A stretch of DNA of 64,000 bases from an uncultured Hyphomonadaceae bacterium (GTDB lineage: Bacteria; Pseudomonadota; Alphaproteobacteria; Caulobacterales; Hyphomonadaceae). The position numbers and the translations under genes were made by a program. The stretch lies in the NCBI GenBank assembly GCA_913057945.1, contig CAJXOF010000003.1:124001-188000 (forward strand), read 5' to 3'. Of this stretch, positions 17,058-26,148 are shown in pieces. The notes below the pieces were generated by a model, which was not told the DNA's origin, made no database searches, and saw nothing but the letters and a program-made list of their open reading frames with translations. Numbering within the stretch: the stretch's first letter is position 1; each line of letters starts with the position of its first letter.

Positions 17058-19622
17058 ATGAAACAGATAGCTATATTGGCTGCTGCCAGCACCATCGCCA
17101 TCGTGGCGAGTGGTCAGGCCAGTGCCCAGGAGCAGAATGAGCCAGACCAGGTCAAGAAGCTGGACCAGGTGACAGTTACAGCGGTCAAGCGCGAACAGGA
17201 CCTCAATGATGTCCCGGTCTCGGTGACGGCCTACACTGCGGATATCCGCCAGGAACTCGCGCTTGAAAGCCTGTCGGATTTTGCCCGGTTCACGCCTAGC
17301 CTTGCCTTCTCAGCGGGCGACGACCGCGTCTTTATTCGAGGCGTAGGCCGCCAGACAAACACCAATGGTTCGGATCCGGGCATTGCGACCTATTCGGACG
17401 GGATCTATGATTCTTCGACATCGGCCGTGTCGAGAAGTGATTTCTTTGTCGAGCGCGTGGAGGTGCTGCGCGGCCCTCAGGGCACACTGTACGGTCGCAA
17501 CTCGATCGGGGGCGCTATCAATGTCATTTCGAAGCGGCCGACGGATGAGTTTTCGGCGGATGCGAGATTTACGGTCGGCAACTTCGATACAAAGGCGGTT
17601 GAGGCCAGCATATCCGGACCTTTGAGCCAGCGCGTACGAGCAAAGCTGGGCGGATCGTACCGCAATCAGGATGAAGGCTATTTCGATAATGTTGCCGGTG
17701 GACCGACCGAGGCAGGAGCGAATGAAAGCTCGTATCTGGAATTGCAACTTGATGCGGATGTAACCGATACGCTCTCAGTCTGGTTCAAGGCTGATACAAC
17801 GGACGCGACGTTTCGCAACCGTACAACCAACCTTGCGAGCCCTTATGACATGTTCCCGTTCCCGTCAGGATACCTTACACCGGGGGCTGCTTTCGGCTAC
17901 CTGACGCCGGGCTATACGCAGGAAGGAGACGCCACCAGCAATCCCGGCGCCTCTGATATTCGCAAGTTCAGCGTGGATACACCGACGCGTTCCGAGATGG
18001 GTGACGCTTACGGTCTGGCGACCATTGCGACCTGGAGTCTCCCGACGATCGATATCAAATACATGGGCGGATATCGAACCTATAACTACGACTCGATGCG
18101 GGACGATGATGGCACGAGCATGACTTCATACACGTATCCCCTCGATCCTGCGAACATAGCCGCAGGCGAGGTACTGACCGGTGGACCGAACTGCCAGTGG
18201 CTGATTGAGAATATTGGTCCGGTCTGTAGTGCGGCAACCATCTATCCGTCGCGTACTTTCGGTTACATTGAAGACCGGTCTTTCTGGAGCCACGAAGTGA
18301 CGGCCCAATCAACAGGCGAGGGAGATGTCTGGTGGATTGTCGGTGCTTATGCGTATGAAGAGGACTTTCATCAGGAGTCGCATTTTGGGAACAATGCCCA
18401 GCCGCAAATTCTGGCACCGCTTGCTGCAGTTGCAAATCCGGATGGCGATTATGTTACCGCCCTTTCAGAACTGAAAACGGAATCCTACGCGCTTTTTGGC
18501 CAGGTGGATTATGATGTCACAGACACCGTCACACTGACGGGAGGGCTGCGGTATTCCATGGATGACAAGTCGGGCTCTGAGATGCTGCGGGTCATTGGCT
18601 ATGGCGTGGTCCCCGGTTTCTCATTGGGAGGTTCCGGGTCACTCACGCCTGCACTTGACCTGACGGCAGCAAGCGTTTCGTACGCGTCGGCGCAGGGGGT
18701 TGCCAGCGATGTGACGATTGACCCCGTAACGGGATTGGCGAGACGGCAGCTCGACAATTCGTGGAATTCACTGTCCGGCGTTGCAGGCGTTCAGTGGCGA
18801 CCAACGGACGATACGAATTACTTCTTCCGTTACAGTCGCGGCTACAAATCGGGTGGATTTAATGCCGGTGGGATCAGCCAATATCCACAGACCGATGAGG
18901 AATTGCTGGATGCCTATGAGGTCGGCGTGAAGAAGGGCTTCGGCAATACGCTTCAGCTTAATGCAACAGCCTACTTCTATTCCTATGATGGGCTGCAGGT
19001 GCCACTCGACGTTCAGGAAAATGGAATCAGGCTTACGCGCTTCTTCAATATTGAGGAATCGCGCGCTCAGGGTCTTGAGCTTGAAGCGCAATGGACGCCG
19101 ACAGATGACCTGCGTTTCCTGTTCAGCTACGCTTATAATGACTCTGAAGTCCGTGATGCGTGTTGTTTTGTCGATGTGGCGGATCCACTTGCCCTGCAGC
19201 CTGGTGCCAAGCCAGTCGGTGCAGCCGATTTGAGTGGGAACCAGCCTCAAAGGCTTGAGGGACAAATGCTGCCGCGCACAGTGCCCAACAAATTCGGACT
19301 GAATGCCAGTTATGATGTTCCGCTGGACGTGTATGGCGATCTGACAGTGTCAGCCAACTTCTCATGGCTTGATGAAACGTATCACGGGATATTCAACCGG
19401 TCCTACACTCAGACCCCTTCCTATGAGCAAGTCGATCTGATTGCGGTGTGGACCAGTCCAGAGGACAAGTACCGCGTCGTGGGCTATGTGAAGAATCTGG
19501 CTGACGAGCAGGGCTTTGATGGTTCGACAGGGGCTGTGAGCCTTCTGCCGGCGGGTGTGACGCAAACCTACTACCTGACGGCACCACGCACGATAGGCGT
19601 GCAGCTGCAGCTGCATTTCTAG
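17058..19622 (+). CDS. TonB-dependent receptor (fucose/fucoside locus)
   Basis: The 854-residue outer-membrane receptor starts with a signal peptide ending in ASAQEQ, then the plug (KKLDQVTVTAVKRE, VFIRGVGRQ, VERVEVLRGPQGTLYGRNS) and a barrel ending in IGVQLQLHF. The ATG at 17058 has GGGAGGAAA upstream and gives a proper signal peptide, unlike the frame start at 17004. It is followed eight bases later by a GPH-type sugar transporter, a receptor-carrier module for oligosaccharide uptake. Position ahead of the fucosidase and fucose genes suggests fuco-oligosaccharide import, an inference from context. Confidence 0.92.
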   Translation: MKQIAILAAASTIAIVASGQASAQEQNEPDQVKKLDQVTVTAVKREQDLNDVPVSVTAYTADIRQELALESLSDFARFTPSLAFSAGDDRVFIRGVGRQTNTNGSDPGIATYSDGIYDSSTSAVSRSDFFVERVEVLRGPQGTLYGRNSIGGAINVISKRPTDEFSADARFTVGNFDTKAVEASISGPLSQRVRAKLGGSYRNQDEGYFDNVAGGPTEAGANESSYLELQLDADVTDTLSVWFKADTTDATFRNRTTNLASPYDMFPFPSGYLTPGAAFGYLTPGYTQEGDATSNPGASDIRKFSVDTPTRSEMGDAYGLATIATWSLPTIDIKYMGGYRTYNYDSMRDDDGTSMTSYTYPLDPANIAAGEVLTGGPNCQWLIENIGPVCSAATIYPSRTFGYIEDRSFWSHEVTAQSTGEGDVWWIVGAYAYEEDFHQESHFGNNAQPQILAPLAAVANPDGDYVTALSELKTESYALFGQVDYDVTDTVTLTGGLRYSMDDKSGSEMLRVIGYGVVPGFSLGGSGSLTPALDLTAASVSYASAQGVASDVTIDPVTGLARRQLDNSWNSLSGVAGVQWRPTDDTNYFFRYSRGYKSGGFNAGGISQYPQTDEELLDAYEVGVKKGFGNTLQLNATAYFYSYDGLQVPLDVQENGIRLTRFFNIEESRAQGLELEAQWTPTDDLRFLFSYAYNDSEVRDACCFVDVADPLALQPGAKPVGAADLSGNQPQRLEGQMLPRTVPNKFGLNASYDVPLDVYGDLTVSANFSWLDETYHGIFNRSYTQTPSYEQVDLIAVWTSPEDKYRVVGYVKNLADEQGFDGSTGAVSLLPAGVTQTYYLTAPRTIGVQLQLHF

Positions 19623-19630
19623 TACGCGGC

Positions 19631-21100
19631 ATGGAGCAGGCTGTGACCGTTAGTAAAGCGAAGGTCCCGTGGACGACAAAGTTCGTCTACGGGGTCGGGA
19701 CGATTGCGTTTGGTATCAAGGACAATGGCTTCAATGCCCTCCTGATGATCTACTACAATCAGGTCATAGGCCTGCCGGCGGCCTGGGTTGGCTCTGCGAT
19801 CATGATTGCCATGGTTGCGGATGCCGTGCTCGACCCGATCGTGGGTCAATGGTCGGACAGCCTCAGGAGCAAATGGGGACGGCGGCATCCATTCATGTAT
19901 GCATCCATTATCCCCGTGAGCATTTTCTATTTGCTGCTCTGGTTGCCACCATCCGGGGTCTCCGACCCTGTCCTGTTTGGATACCTCTTGTTGATCGCAA
20001 GTGCTACGCGCATTGCCATCGGCGTCTATGAAATTCCATCGACTGCCCTGCTGGCGGAGTTCACGCAGGATTATGACGAGCGCACGGAACTCGTCGCCTT
20101 TCGCTTTTTCTTCGGCGTTGTCGGCGGCATCCTGATGGCGATTTTCATCTTCAGTGTGATCTTTGCCAATGAGCCTACGGCTCCGGGAGGGATACTCGAC
20201 CCAGTCGGCTATATTAAGTACGCCTGGATCGCAGCTCCCCTAATGGGTATTGCCATTTTCGTATCCAGTATCGGAACACATAACCGTATAGCCTCACTAC
20301 CGTCCCTGCCTGTGCCCGAGCCACAAAGCCTTATCCAGACGGCGAAAGAGATGGCTGGGACATTGTTCCACAGAGTAAACGCGCCGATTTTGATCGGCAG
20401 TATTTTTGGGTCGATGGCCGGCGGCCTGAACGCAGCGCTGACGATATATATGCAAACCTATTTCTGGGAATTGTCGGCCAACAAGATCGCATTCCTGACC
20501 GCCAGTGGCCTGCTTGGTGTTGTGCTAGCTTTCATAATCGTTCTTCCGCTCTCAAAATCGTTCGGGAAGAAGTGGACGACCTTGTCGCTCTACGCGCTCA
20601 CACTTGTCGCGATTGTAACGCCGGTGGCCTTGAGGCTGATCGGGCTGTTCCCAGCCAACGGTCATCCAGCGCTCGTGCCGCTATTGTTTTGCTTTTCCAT
20701 GATAGTCGCCATGTCGGTCGTGGCAGCCGCTATTCTGACCGTTTCGATGGTGGCCGATGTAACTGAACAGATACTGCTATCAACGGGGCGAAAGTCCGAA
20801 GGCCTCATTTTCTCTGCAACAGCCTTTGTGAGCAAGACCGTATCCGGCATGGGCATATTGATGTCTGGCCTGATCCTTACCTTTGTCGCCTTTCCGCAAG
20901 ATGCAATACCTGGCGCCGTCGATGCATCTACCATCGATAATCTCGCTATTGCTTTTGCAGTTGCCACATTGGGATTCACAAGCGCGGCATTGGTCTGCAT
21001 GGGCTTCTACCCTGTCTCTCGTGACGGGCATCAATCGGCCTTGGATGAACTCGCCCGCCAACAGGCGAATGGATATGAAGACCGCAAGGAGACGGCATGA
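19631..21100 (+). CDS. MFS transporter, GPH family (probable fucose/fucoside carrier)
   Basis: The 489-residue inner-membrane symporter has about twelve hydrophobic segments and GPH motifs: GTIAFGIKDNGFNALL, ADAVLDPIVGQWSD followed by KWGRRHP, and YEIPSTALLAEFTQDYDERTEL. It would move sugars or oligosaccharides from periplasm to cytoplasm with a cation. It directly follows the TonB receptor and is probably co-transcribed with it. It is related to the carrier at 6366. A GTG at 19646 is a possible later start. Confidence 0.9.
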   Translation: MEQAVTVSKAKVPWTTKFVYGVGTIAFGIKDNGFNALLMIYYNQVIGLPAAWVGSAIMIAMVADAVLDPIVGQWSDSLRSKWGRRHPFMYASIIPVSIFYLLLWLPPSGVSDPVLFGYLLLIASATRIAIGVYEIPSTALLAEFTQDYDERTELVAFRFFFGVVGGILMAIFIFSVIFANEPTAPGGILDPVGYIKYAWIAAPLMGIAIFVSSIGTHNRIASLPSLPVPEPQSLIQTAKEMAGTLFHRVNAPILIGSIFGSMAGGLNAALTIYMQTYFWELSANKIAFLTASGLLGVVLAFIIVLPLSKSFGKKWTTLSLYALTLVAIVTPVALRLIGLFPANGHPALVPLLFCFSMIVAMSVVAAAILTVSMVADVTEQILLSTGRKSEGLIFSATAFVSKTVSGMGILMSGLILTFVAFPQDAIPGAVDASTIDNLAIAFAVATLGFTSAALVCMGFYPVSRDGHQSALDELARQQANGYEDRKETA

Positions 21101-21243
21101 CTGTCAGATATCAAGACAAACGAGGCAATGCGGGGATATATGTGCGGGATTCGTCCAGTGTGTTTGATCCAGTTTGCCCCACGTCGTAATTTTCCCTTGT
21201 CATACAAAGCTGGATTCATTGTTCCCAGACGGAGAAAATTGAA

Positions 21244-21933
21244 ATGGTAAAACGCCCCAAAACTGAAACAAAAAAACCTGCCGGGGGCGTAGGGGATCAA
21301 CGCGTTGCGGAGATCAAATATCCGCGACGAACAGAACGCCGCAAGCGTACGAGGGCAAAGATTCTCGAAGTTGCCGCGAAGCAGTTCAGCGAAACCGGCT
21401 ATGGGGCGACCACGATGCAGAATATCGCCGATGCAGCAGATGTTCATGTCACAACCCTGTTTATGCATTTCAAAGCGAAGGGTGATATTGCACTGAATCT
21501 GGCGGCTTTGAGTATCGATGCGTTCCGGCGTCGCGCGTTTGACGCCCGGGAAACAGTAAGTGTGTTTGACTTTGTGCGTCAGGAGGCGCTTGCCGTCGCC
21601 AAGGCATTGAAGAGTCGGACCAAGTCTGACTTGGGTTTATGGAGTGCTCTTTACAGGGATAAAGATTTGGCTTTTGCCTGGTCTGAGTATGACCAGGAGC
21701 AGAAGTCGGTGGTCGCGGACTATGTTGCGACGACGTATGGGTTTGATCGCGAAGTGGATTATCGGCCCGATATTGTCGCATCTCTGCTCCTTACGAGTGC
21801 ATTTCTGCCTCATCGCCGGTGGCTGGAAACATCAAGCCAAGTGAATCTGACGCATGAGATTGCAGCTGCGATGGACACTGGCGAAAGTGCCGCCCGGCAT
21901 ATTCTGGAGCCACTCCCGTCAACTGCGCTGTAA
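21244..21933 (+). CDS. TetR/AcrR family transcriptional regulator
   Basis: The 229-residue protein has an N-terminal TetR helix-turn-helix (RTRAKILEVAAKQFSETG, then IADAADVHVTTLFMHFKAKG) around residues 35-85 and a ligand-binding helical C-terminus. The N-terminal 30 residues are basic and lysine-rich. It lies after the receptor-transporter pair and before an IclR regulator, so it may repress the uptake genes or itself. The ligand cannot be read from the sequence. Confidence 0.88.
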   Translation: MVKRPKTETKKPAGGVGDQRVAEIKYPRRTERRKRTRAKILEVAAKQFSETGYGATTMQNIADAADVHVTTLFMHFKAKGDIALNLAALSIDAFRRRAFDARETVSVFDFVRQEALAVAKALKSRTKSDLGLWSALYRDKDLAFAWSEYDQEQKSVVADYVATTYGFDREVDYRPDIVASLLLTSAFLPHRRWLETSSQVNLTHEIAAAMDTGESAARHILEPLPSTAL

Positions 21934-22004
21934 GTACGAGAGCCGACCCAAGTGTGACTGGACGTTGGATAATTGTCGCAGATGAAATATCTTCCTCATT
22001 CACA

Positions 22005-22020
22005 TTCATATCTGAAACAA
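22005..22020. promoter_or_regulatory. Candidate IclR operator upstream of iclR-type gene
   Basis: TTCATATC followed by TGAAACAA lies 29 bases before the IclR start and contains the inverted repeat TTCA-N4-TGAA. Related strings occur twice in the divergent promoter between the mutarotase and the first fucosidase. The TGAAACA core resembles half-sites of KdgR-type IclR regulators. Autoregulation and control of the fucose genes are inferred. Confidence 0.35.
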
Positions 22021-22048
22021 TTTACAATGCCGGAATAAGCGACACGTA

Positions 22049-22825
22049 ATGACGGAAGCCCCATACAAAGCACCTGCCCTGGAAAAGGGGCTAGATATTC
22101 TGGAGTGCCTTGCCGGACTCAGGACGCCTCAGTCCATTTCTGATATTGCTCGCTCCCTCGGCCGGTCCCGCAGTGAGATCTATCGGATGGTGGTTGTCCT
22201 CGAAATGCGCGGCTATGTTGAGCGGACTGATGATCCGGAGAAGCTTCAACTCTCAAACCGGTTGTTTGAAGTCGGGATGCGCTCTCCGCCCAAGATGGAT
22301 TTGCACGAGGCGGCACTGCCGGAAATGTCGGCGCTTGCTTCCCGTATGATGCAGTCCATTCAACTGGCTGTGGTGAGTTCTGACCAGATTGTGGTGATAG
22401 CCCGGACTGAGAGTCCCGACGATGTCGGCTTCAGTGTCAGGCTGGGGCACCGTCGCTCTATCATGAAATCGGCTTCAGGCCTTGTGCTTTTCTCGTTTGC
22501 CACCCCTGCGTATCGCGCGAAGATGCTCGAAGACCTGGCGGAAAGCGGCGCACAGCCTTCGGATATGGAATACCTGCAGGCAAGCGCTCATCAAGTACAG
22601 GAAACAGGGTATGCCTGCATGCCATCGCGGATGGTTGATGGCGTGACCGATATCGGCGCTCCGATCTTCGATTCCACGAGTCATGGCGCAGTTGCGAGTC
22701 TCACTGTCCCGTTTGTCGTGACCCGCCGCGCGAAGGTTTCCCTTCAGGAAGCACCGGGGCTCGTTGCAGAAGCAGCCCAGCGTATCTCCGCCACGCTGGG
22801 ATATTCACCGGTCAGCACATCCTAG
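22049..22825 (+). CDS. IclR family transcriptional regulator (probable fucose regulator)
   Basis: The 258-residue protein has an N-terminal winged helix (KGLDILECLA, then SISDIARSLGRSRSEIYRMVVVLEMRGYV) and a C-terminal IclR effector domain that binds small organic acids or sugar acids. IclR proteins of the KdgR type respond to 2-keto-3-deoxy acids, and such a compound (2-keto-3-deoxy-L-fuconate) is an intermediate of the pathway encoded just downstream. It is convergent with the mutarotase, their ends overlapping by 4 bases. Regulation of the fucose genes is inferred. Confidence 0.9.
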   Translation: MTEAPYKAPALEKGLDILECLAGLRTPQSISDIARSLGRSRSEIYRMVVVLEMRGYVERTDDPEKLQLSNRLFEVGMRSPPKMDLHEAALPEMSALASRMMQSIQLAVVSSDQIVVIARTESPDDVGFSVRLGHRRSIMKSASGLVLFSFATPAYRAKMLEDLAESGAQPSDMEYLQASAHQVQETGYACMPSRMVDGVTDIGAPIFDSTSHGAVASLTVPFVVTRRAKVSLQEAPGLVAEAAQRISATLGYSPVSTS

Positions 22826-23151
22826 TCGTAATGAAATACTTCTTCCATTGGCGCCCACCGTTCACCGGGCGAAGCTGACTTCAGGGGCGTCTGGCAGGGG
22901 TCTGTGAGAGCCCACCATTTTCTGGTTTCAGGATCTTCCCCCATCTTGGCCATATCGGCGTCATGGTCGGTGCCGTGATATTCATATATCCCGACCAGAA
23001 GCTGTTCGGGTTCGCGCAGGAAGATGCTGTAATTACGAATATTACAGGCGCTTATCTGCTTCAGGATTGCGGGCCACGCATTAGCGTGAAGTTCCTTGTA
23101 CTCACTCATTTTCTCTGGGTTGAGCCCGATCATGAAGGCTTTGCGCTCCAT
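22822..23151 (-). CDS. L-fucose/L-rhamnose mutarotase (RhaM family)
   Basis: The 109-residue protein has the small dimeric alpha-beta barrel sequence of RhaM-type mutarotases: MIGLNPEKMSEYKELHANAWP, then a middle region with NIRNYSIFLREPEQLLVGIYEY and a C-terminal WW-type stretch (KWWALTDPCQTPL). It interconverts anomers of a 6-deoxyhexose, here most likely L-fucose freed by the fucosidases. I start it at the ATG at 23151, preceded on the minus strand by AAGGAGG; the frame is open further upstream. It is divergent from the fucosidase operon and shares its promoter region. Confidence 0.9.
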   Translation of the reverse strand: MERKAFMIGLNPEKMSEYKELHANAWPAILKQISACNIRNYSIFLREPEQLLVGIYEYHGTDHDADMAKMGEDPETRKWWALTDPCQTPLKSASPGERWAPMEEVFHYD

Positions 23152-23275
23152 TCTGGGTTCCTCCTTGTTGTTTCGGCGATCTGGCGCTTTGCGCCTCTCC
23201 CTTTTTCCATACTCTCTCATACTGTGGGCGTTGAGAGCGCATATCAGCTTTTCGCATAATTCCGTCGCGTCAAGA

Positions 23276-23310
23276 TTTGTTCATATACAAACAACCCGCT
23301 TGCATATGAA
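23276..23310. promoter_or_regulatory. Candidate operators in mutarotase/fucosidase divergent promoter
   Basis: TTTGTTCATATACAAA at 23276-23291 has five-base inverted arms, and a second site with CATATGAAACA follows at about 23303-23313. Both resemble the TTCATAT...AAACAA string ahead of the IclR gene. The spacing suggests binding by the local IclR protein and control of both directions. Not tested. Confidence 0.38.
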
Positions 23311-23373
23311 ACAGACTTCCGTAATAAGTAAAGTCGAACGACCCATTCAGAGGTCGAAAAAGGGAGGAGTTCC

Positions 23374-23439
23374 ATGATGAACAGCTATCGCTGTGGGGGC
23401 AACCGAACCCGGCTGCACCAAGGTGGGGCCCATGCCTGA
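23374..23439 (+). CDS. Possible 21-aa leader peptide upstream of first fucosidase
   Basis: An ATG at 23374 follows an excellent ribosome site (GGGAGGAG at 23362-23369) and opens a 21-codon frame ending in TGA at 23437-23439. That stop lies inside the beginning of the fucosidase gene, whose ATG (23432) itself has only a weak ribosome site. This could be a leader peptide that couples translation into the fucosidase. Alternatively it may be the original fucosidase N-terminus separated by a one-base change. Confidence 0.35.
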   Translation: MMNSYRCGGNRTRLHQGGAHA

Positions 23440-24850
23440 GAGGATTCAATATCATCCGACCTCGGAAAGCCTGAGCGCCCATACTGCGCCGGACTGGTTC
23501 AAGGATGCGAAGTTCGGCATCTTCATTCACTGGGGCCCGTATTCCATCCCAGCTTTCGCGCCACACAAGACTGCTATTGATCAACTCGATTCGGCTGATG
23601 AGAAGCAGGGATTTGCGAACACCCCCTATGCAGCCTGGTACCAGAACACGATGCTTTTTGAGGATGGTGCGACGGCTGCGTATCATCGCGCGACGTATGG
23701 GGAAGATTATTCCTATGAGCGGTTCGGCGAGGCGTTCAATGCGGCGCTGGAGGGGTGGGACCCTGTTTCCTGGGCGCAGCTCTTCAAGCGGTCCGGGGCG
23801 CGCTATGTGGTTCTGGTCACCAAGCATCATGATGGCTTCGTGCTGTGGCCAAGCGATGTTGAGAACCCCAACAAGGCGGGCTGGCACGCGACGCGCGACG
23901 TGGTAGGAGAGCTTGCCGCTGCGGTGCGGGCCGAAGGGCTGAAGTTCGGGGTGTATTATTCCGGCGGGGTGGACTGGACGTTCAAGCACAAGCGGATCGA
24001 GAGCTTTGCCGATTTCATGGTGTCGATGCCGGGCGAGGCGGAAGGTTATACAGCTTATGCCAATGCGCATTACGATGAACTGATCGAGCGCTACCAGCCG
24101 GACTATCTGTGGAATGACATCGCCTATCCGAGTGCGCAGGCCTCGTTCGATATCCTGGCGAAATATTACAACACGGTCCCTGAGGGGCTGACCAATGATC
24201 GCTGGATCACGCCGGACGGGATCTTGCCCGAGGGAGCGTTCGACAAGCCTGAAGGCCTGACCGGCCTGTTGCCCCCGATGCCGCAGGTGTGGGATGCGCG
24301 CACGCCGGAATACGGCATGTTCGACCGTATCCTGCCCTTCCAGTGGGAGACGACGCGGGGCATGGGGCACTCGTTTGCATATAATCGGAACGAGACGGAT
24401 GAAGACTATATCACCCGTGATGGCATAGCGGCCATGCTGGCGCGGTCTGCCTGCTTCAATGGCAATGTGCTGCTGAATGTCGGCCCGCGGGGGGATACGC
24501 GTATCCCGCCTGGCCAGGCCTCCCGGCTTGAGGCCGTCGGCGCCTGGCTTGGGGCTGTAGGCCCGGCGATCCAGGATACCCGGCCGGTTGCGCTGCCGGA
24601 GACCGAAGTGGCGGGTGTCCCCATCGGGGCGACACGCAATGGCAATACGCTGTACCTGCACCTGTTCGGGGTACCGGGTGCGGTGTCGCTGGATATCCGG
24701 CTGCCAGAGGGCGTGGCTCAGGTCCGGTCGGTCAGACAGCTTCAGGGCGCGGTCACCGACTGGTCAACCGAGGCAGGCACCCTCCACATCACCGTCCCCC
24801 AATGGGCCGACACCGCCGTCCAGATCCTTGAAATAGAGGACAAGGGATGA
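23432..24850 (+). CDS. Alpha-L-fucosidase, GH29 (copy 1)
   Basis: The 472-residue protein is a GH29 fucosidase: WFKDAKFGIFIHWGPYSIPAFAPHK at the start, RYVVLVTKHHDGFVLWPS, the likely nucleophile aspartate in DYLWNDIAYPS (about residue 228) and NVLLNVGPRGDTRIP, then a beta-sandwich tail. It removes alpha-linked L-fucose from oligosaccharides. No signal peptide is seen, so it probably acts in the cytoplasm after import. From 23636 to its stop it is identical at DNA level to the second fucosidase (26373-27587), while about the first 68 codons differ. The start is uncertain: ATG 23432 is used here, with in-frame GTG 23393 possible. Confidence 0.9.
   Translation: MPERIQYHPTSESLSAHTAPDWFKDAKFGIFIHWGPYSIPAFAPHKTAIDQLDSADEKQGFANTPYAAWYQNTMLFEDGATAAYHRATYGEDYSYERFGEAFNAALEGWDPVSWAQLFKRSGARYVVLVTKHHDGFVLWPSDVENPNKAGWHATRDVVGELAAAVRAEGLKFGVYYSGGVDWTFKHKRIESFADFMVSMPGEAEGYTAYANAHYDELIERYQPDYLWNDIAYPSAQASFDILAKYYNTVPEGLTNDRWITPDGILPEGAFDKPEGLTGLLPPMPQVWDARTPEYGMFDRILPFQWETTRGMGHSFAYNRNETDEDYITRDGIAAMLARSACFNGNVLLNVGPRGDTRIPPGQASRLEAVGAWLGAVGPAIQDTRPVALPETEVAGVPIGATRNGNTLYLHLFGVPGAVSLDIRLPEGVAQVRSVRQLQGAVTDWSTEAGTLHITVPQWADTAVQILEIEDKG
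23636..24850 (+). repeat. 1215-bp identical direct repeat, copy A
   Basis: This stretch covers the 3' five-sixths of fucosidase copy 1 and, as far as I can compare by eye, is base-for-base identical to 26373-27587, offset by 2737 bases. Identity begins at TGGTACCAG and ends exactly at the stop codon. Confidence 0.9.
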
Positions 24851-26148
24851 TTATTGGCATTCAGGCCCGCGATATTCGGTTTCCGACGTCCCGGCACAGT
24901 CATGGGTCGGATGCCATGAATCCGGACCCCGACTATTCCTGTGCTTATGTCACGCTAGAGATGAGCGGAGGTGATCCAGACGGCAATGGCCTGACCTTCA
25001 CGATCGGGCGAGGCAATGACCTTTGCGTCGCGGCGATCAAGGGGCTAGGCAGGCATCTTGTTGGGCGAACCCTCGATGAGTTTGAAGATGATCTTGGCCT
25101 TGTCTCCCGCCTGCTGTTGAATGATAGCCAGTATCGCTGGCTCGGGCCTGAAAAAGGCGTCGTTCACCTTGCTGCAGCAGCCTTGATCAATGCGGTCTGG
25201 GACGCGCTGGCCAAGCGTGCTGGCATGCCTTTATGGCGGTACGTGAGTGACATGTCTTCTGAGCGTATCGTCTCGGCGATCGATTTCCGCCATATCAGCG
25301 ACTACCTGCCTGAAGCTGAAGCTCTTGAGCGCCTTTCACAGCAGGCCGACAGCAGGGCGGGCCGGATTTCACAACTGCTTCAAGATGGCTATCCGGCCTA
25401 TACAACGTCAGCCGGCTGGATCGGATATTCCAACGCAGAGATCGTGCGTAGGCTGAAAGAGTCTTATGCGGAAGGCTGGCGTCACTTCAAAATCAAGGTT
25501 GGCGGCGACCTTGAGGGTGATTTGCGGCGGTGCGCGCTGTTTCGGGAAACGCTCGGGCCCGATGTCCGTCTTAGCGTCGACGCCAACCAGGTCTGGAATG
25601 TTGAGAGTGCGGTCCAAGCCATCAAGGCCATGGCGCCATATGATATTTACTGGGTGGAAGAACCGACAAGCCCGGATGACGTGCTGGGGCATAAGGCGAT
25701 CGCCGAGCAAGTCGCGCCGATCCTCCTTGCCACGGGTGAGCACGCGCATAACAGGGTGATGTTCAAACAGTTTCTCCAGGCTGAGGCGATAGGTTTCTGT
25801 CAGATCGATTCCTGCCGATTGGCCGGGGTGAATGAAGTTATCGCGGTCATGCTGATGGCGGACAAGGCCGGGATCCCGGTTTGCCCCCATGCGGGCGGGG
25901 TAGGTCTTTGTGAATACGTCCAGCACCTGTCAATGATCGACTATGTCTGTATCTCAGGCACGATGGACGGCAGGGTGATTGAGCACGCCGCCCATCTTCA
26001 TCAGCATTTCCAGAACCCGATCGAAATCAGGGAAGGCCGCTATCTCGCGCCATCCGCGCCAGGGTACTCGGTCGACCTCTGGCCTGAAAGTGCAGCCGAC
26101 CATGAATTTCCCTCTGGGAAGGTCTGGGCAGAAGAGATGGCAACATGA
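24847..26148 (+). CDS. L-fuconate dehydratase (enolase superfamily)
   Basis: The 433-residue protein matches L-fuconate dehydratase, which turns L-fuconate into 2-keto-3-deoxy-L-fuconate. It opens with RDIRFPTSRHSHGSDAMNPDPDYS, typical of this subgroup, and carries enolase-superfamily barrel residues: a lysine motif in HFKIKVGGD, the metal-ligand aspartate in SVDANQVW (about residue 245), a glutamate in WVEEPTSPDD (about 270), and the catalytic histidine in VCPHAGGVGL (about 347). It overlaps fucosidase 1 (ATGA) and fucosidase 2 (ATGATGG), so all three are coupled. It is bracketed by the 1215-bp repeats. Confidence 0.93.
   Translation: MIIGIQARDIRFPTSRHSHGSDAMNPDPDYSCAYVTLEMSGGDPDGNGLTFTIGRGNDLCVAAIKGLGRHLVGRTLDEFEDDLGLVSRLLLNDSQYRWLGPEKGVVHLAAAALINAVWDALAKRAGMPLWRYVSDMSSERIVSAIDFRHISDYLPEAEALERLSQQADSRAGRISQLLQDGYPAYTTSAGWIGYSNAEIVRRLKESYAEGWRHFKIKVGGDLEGDLRRCALFRETLGPDVRLSVDANQVWNVESAVQAIKAMAPYDIYWVEEPTSPDDVLGHKAIAEQVAPILLATGEHAHNRVMFKQFLQAEAIGFCQIDSCRLAGVNEVIAVMLMADKAGIPVCPHAGGVGLCEYVQHLSMIDYVCISGTMDGRVIEHAAHLHQHFQNPIEIREGRYLAPSAPGYSVDLWPESAADHEFPSGKVWAEEMAT

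Noticed and set aside
21097..21189. A 30-codon frame overlapping the end of the GPH carrier gene by ATGA.
   Set aside because: Too short and featureless; no recognisable motif beyond a chance overlap.
23270..24661. A long minus-strand open frame antisense to fucosidase 1, repeated antisense to fucosidase 2.
   Set aside because: It mirrors the GC-rich third positions of a clear GH29 gene, is basic and low-complexity, and has no family features.
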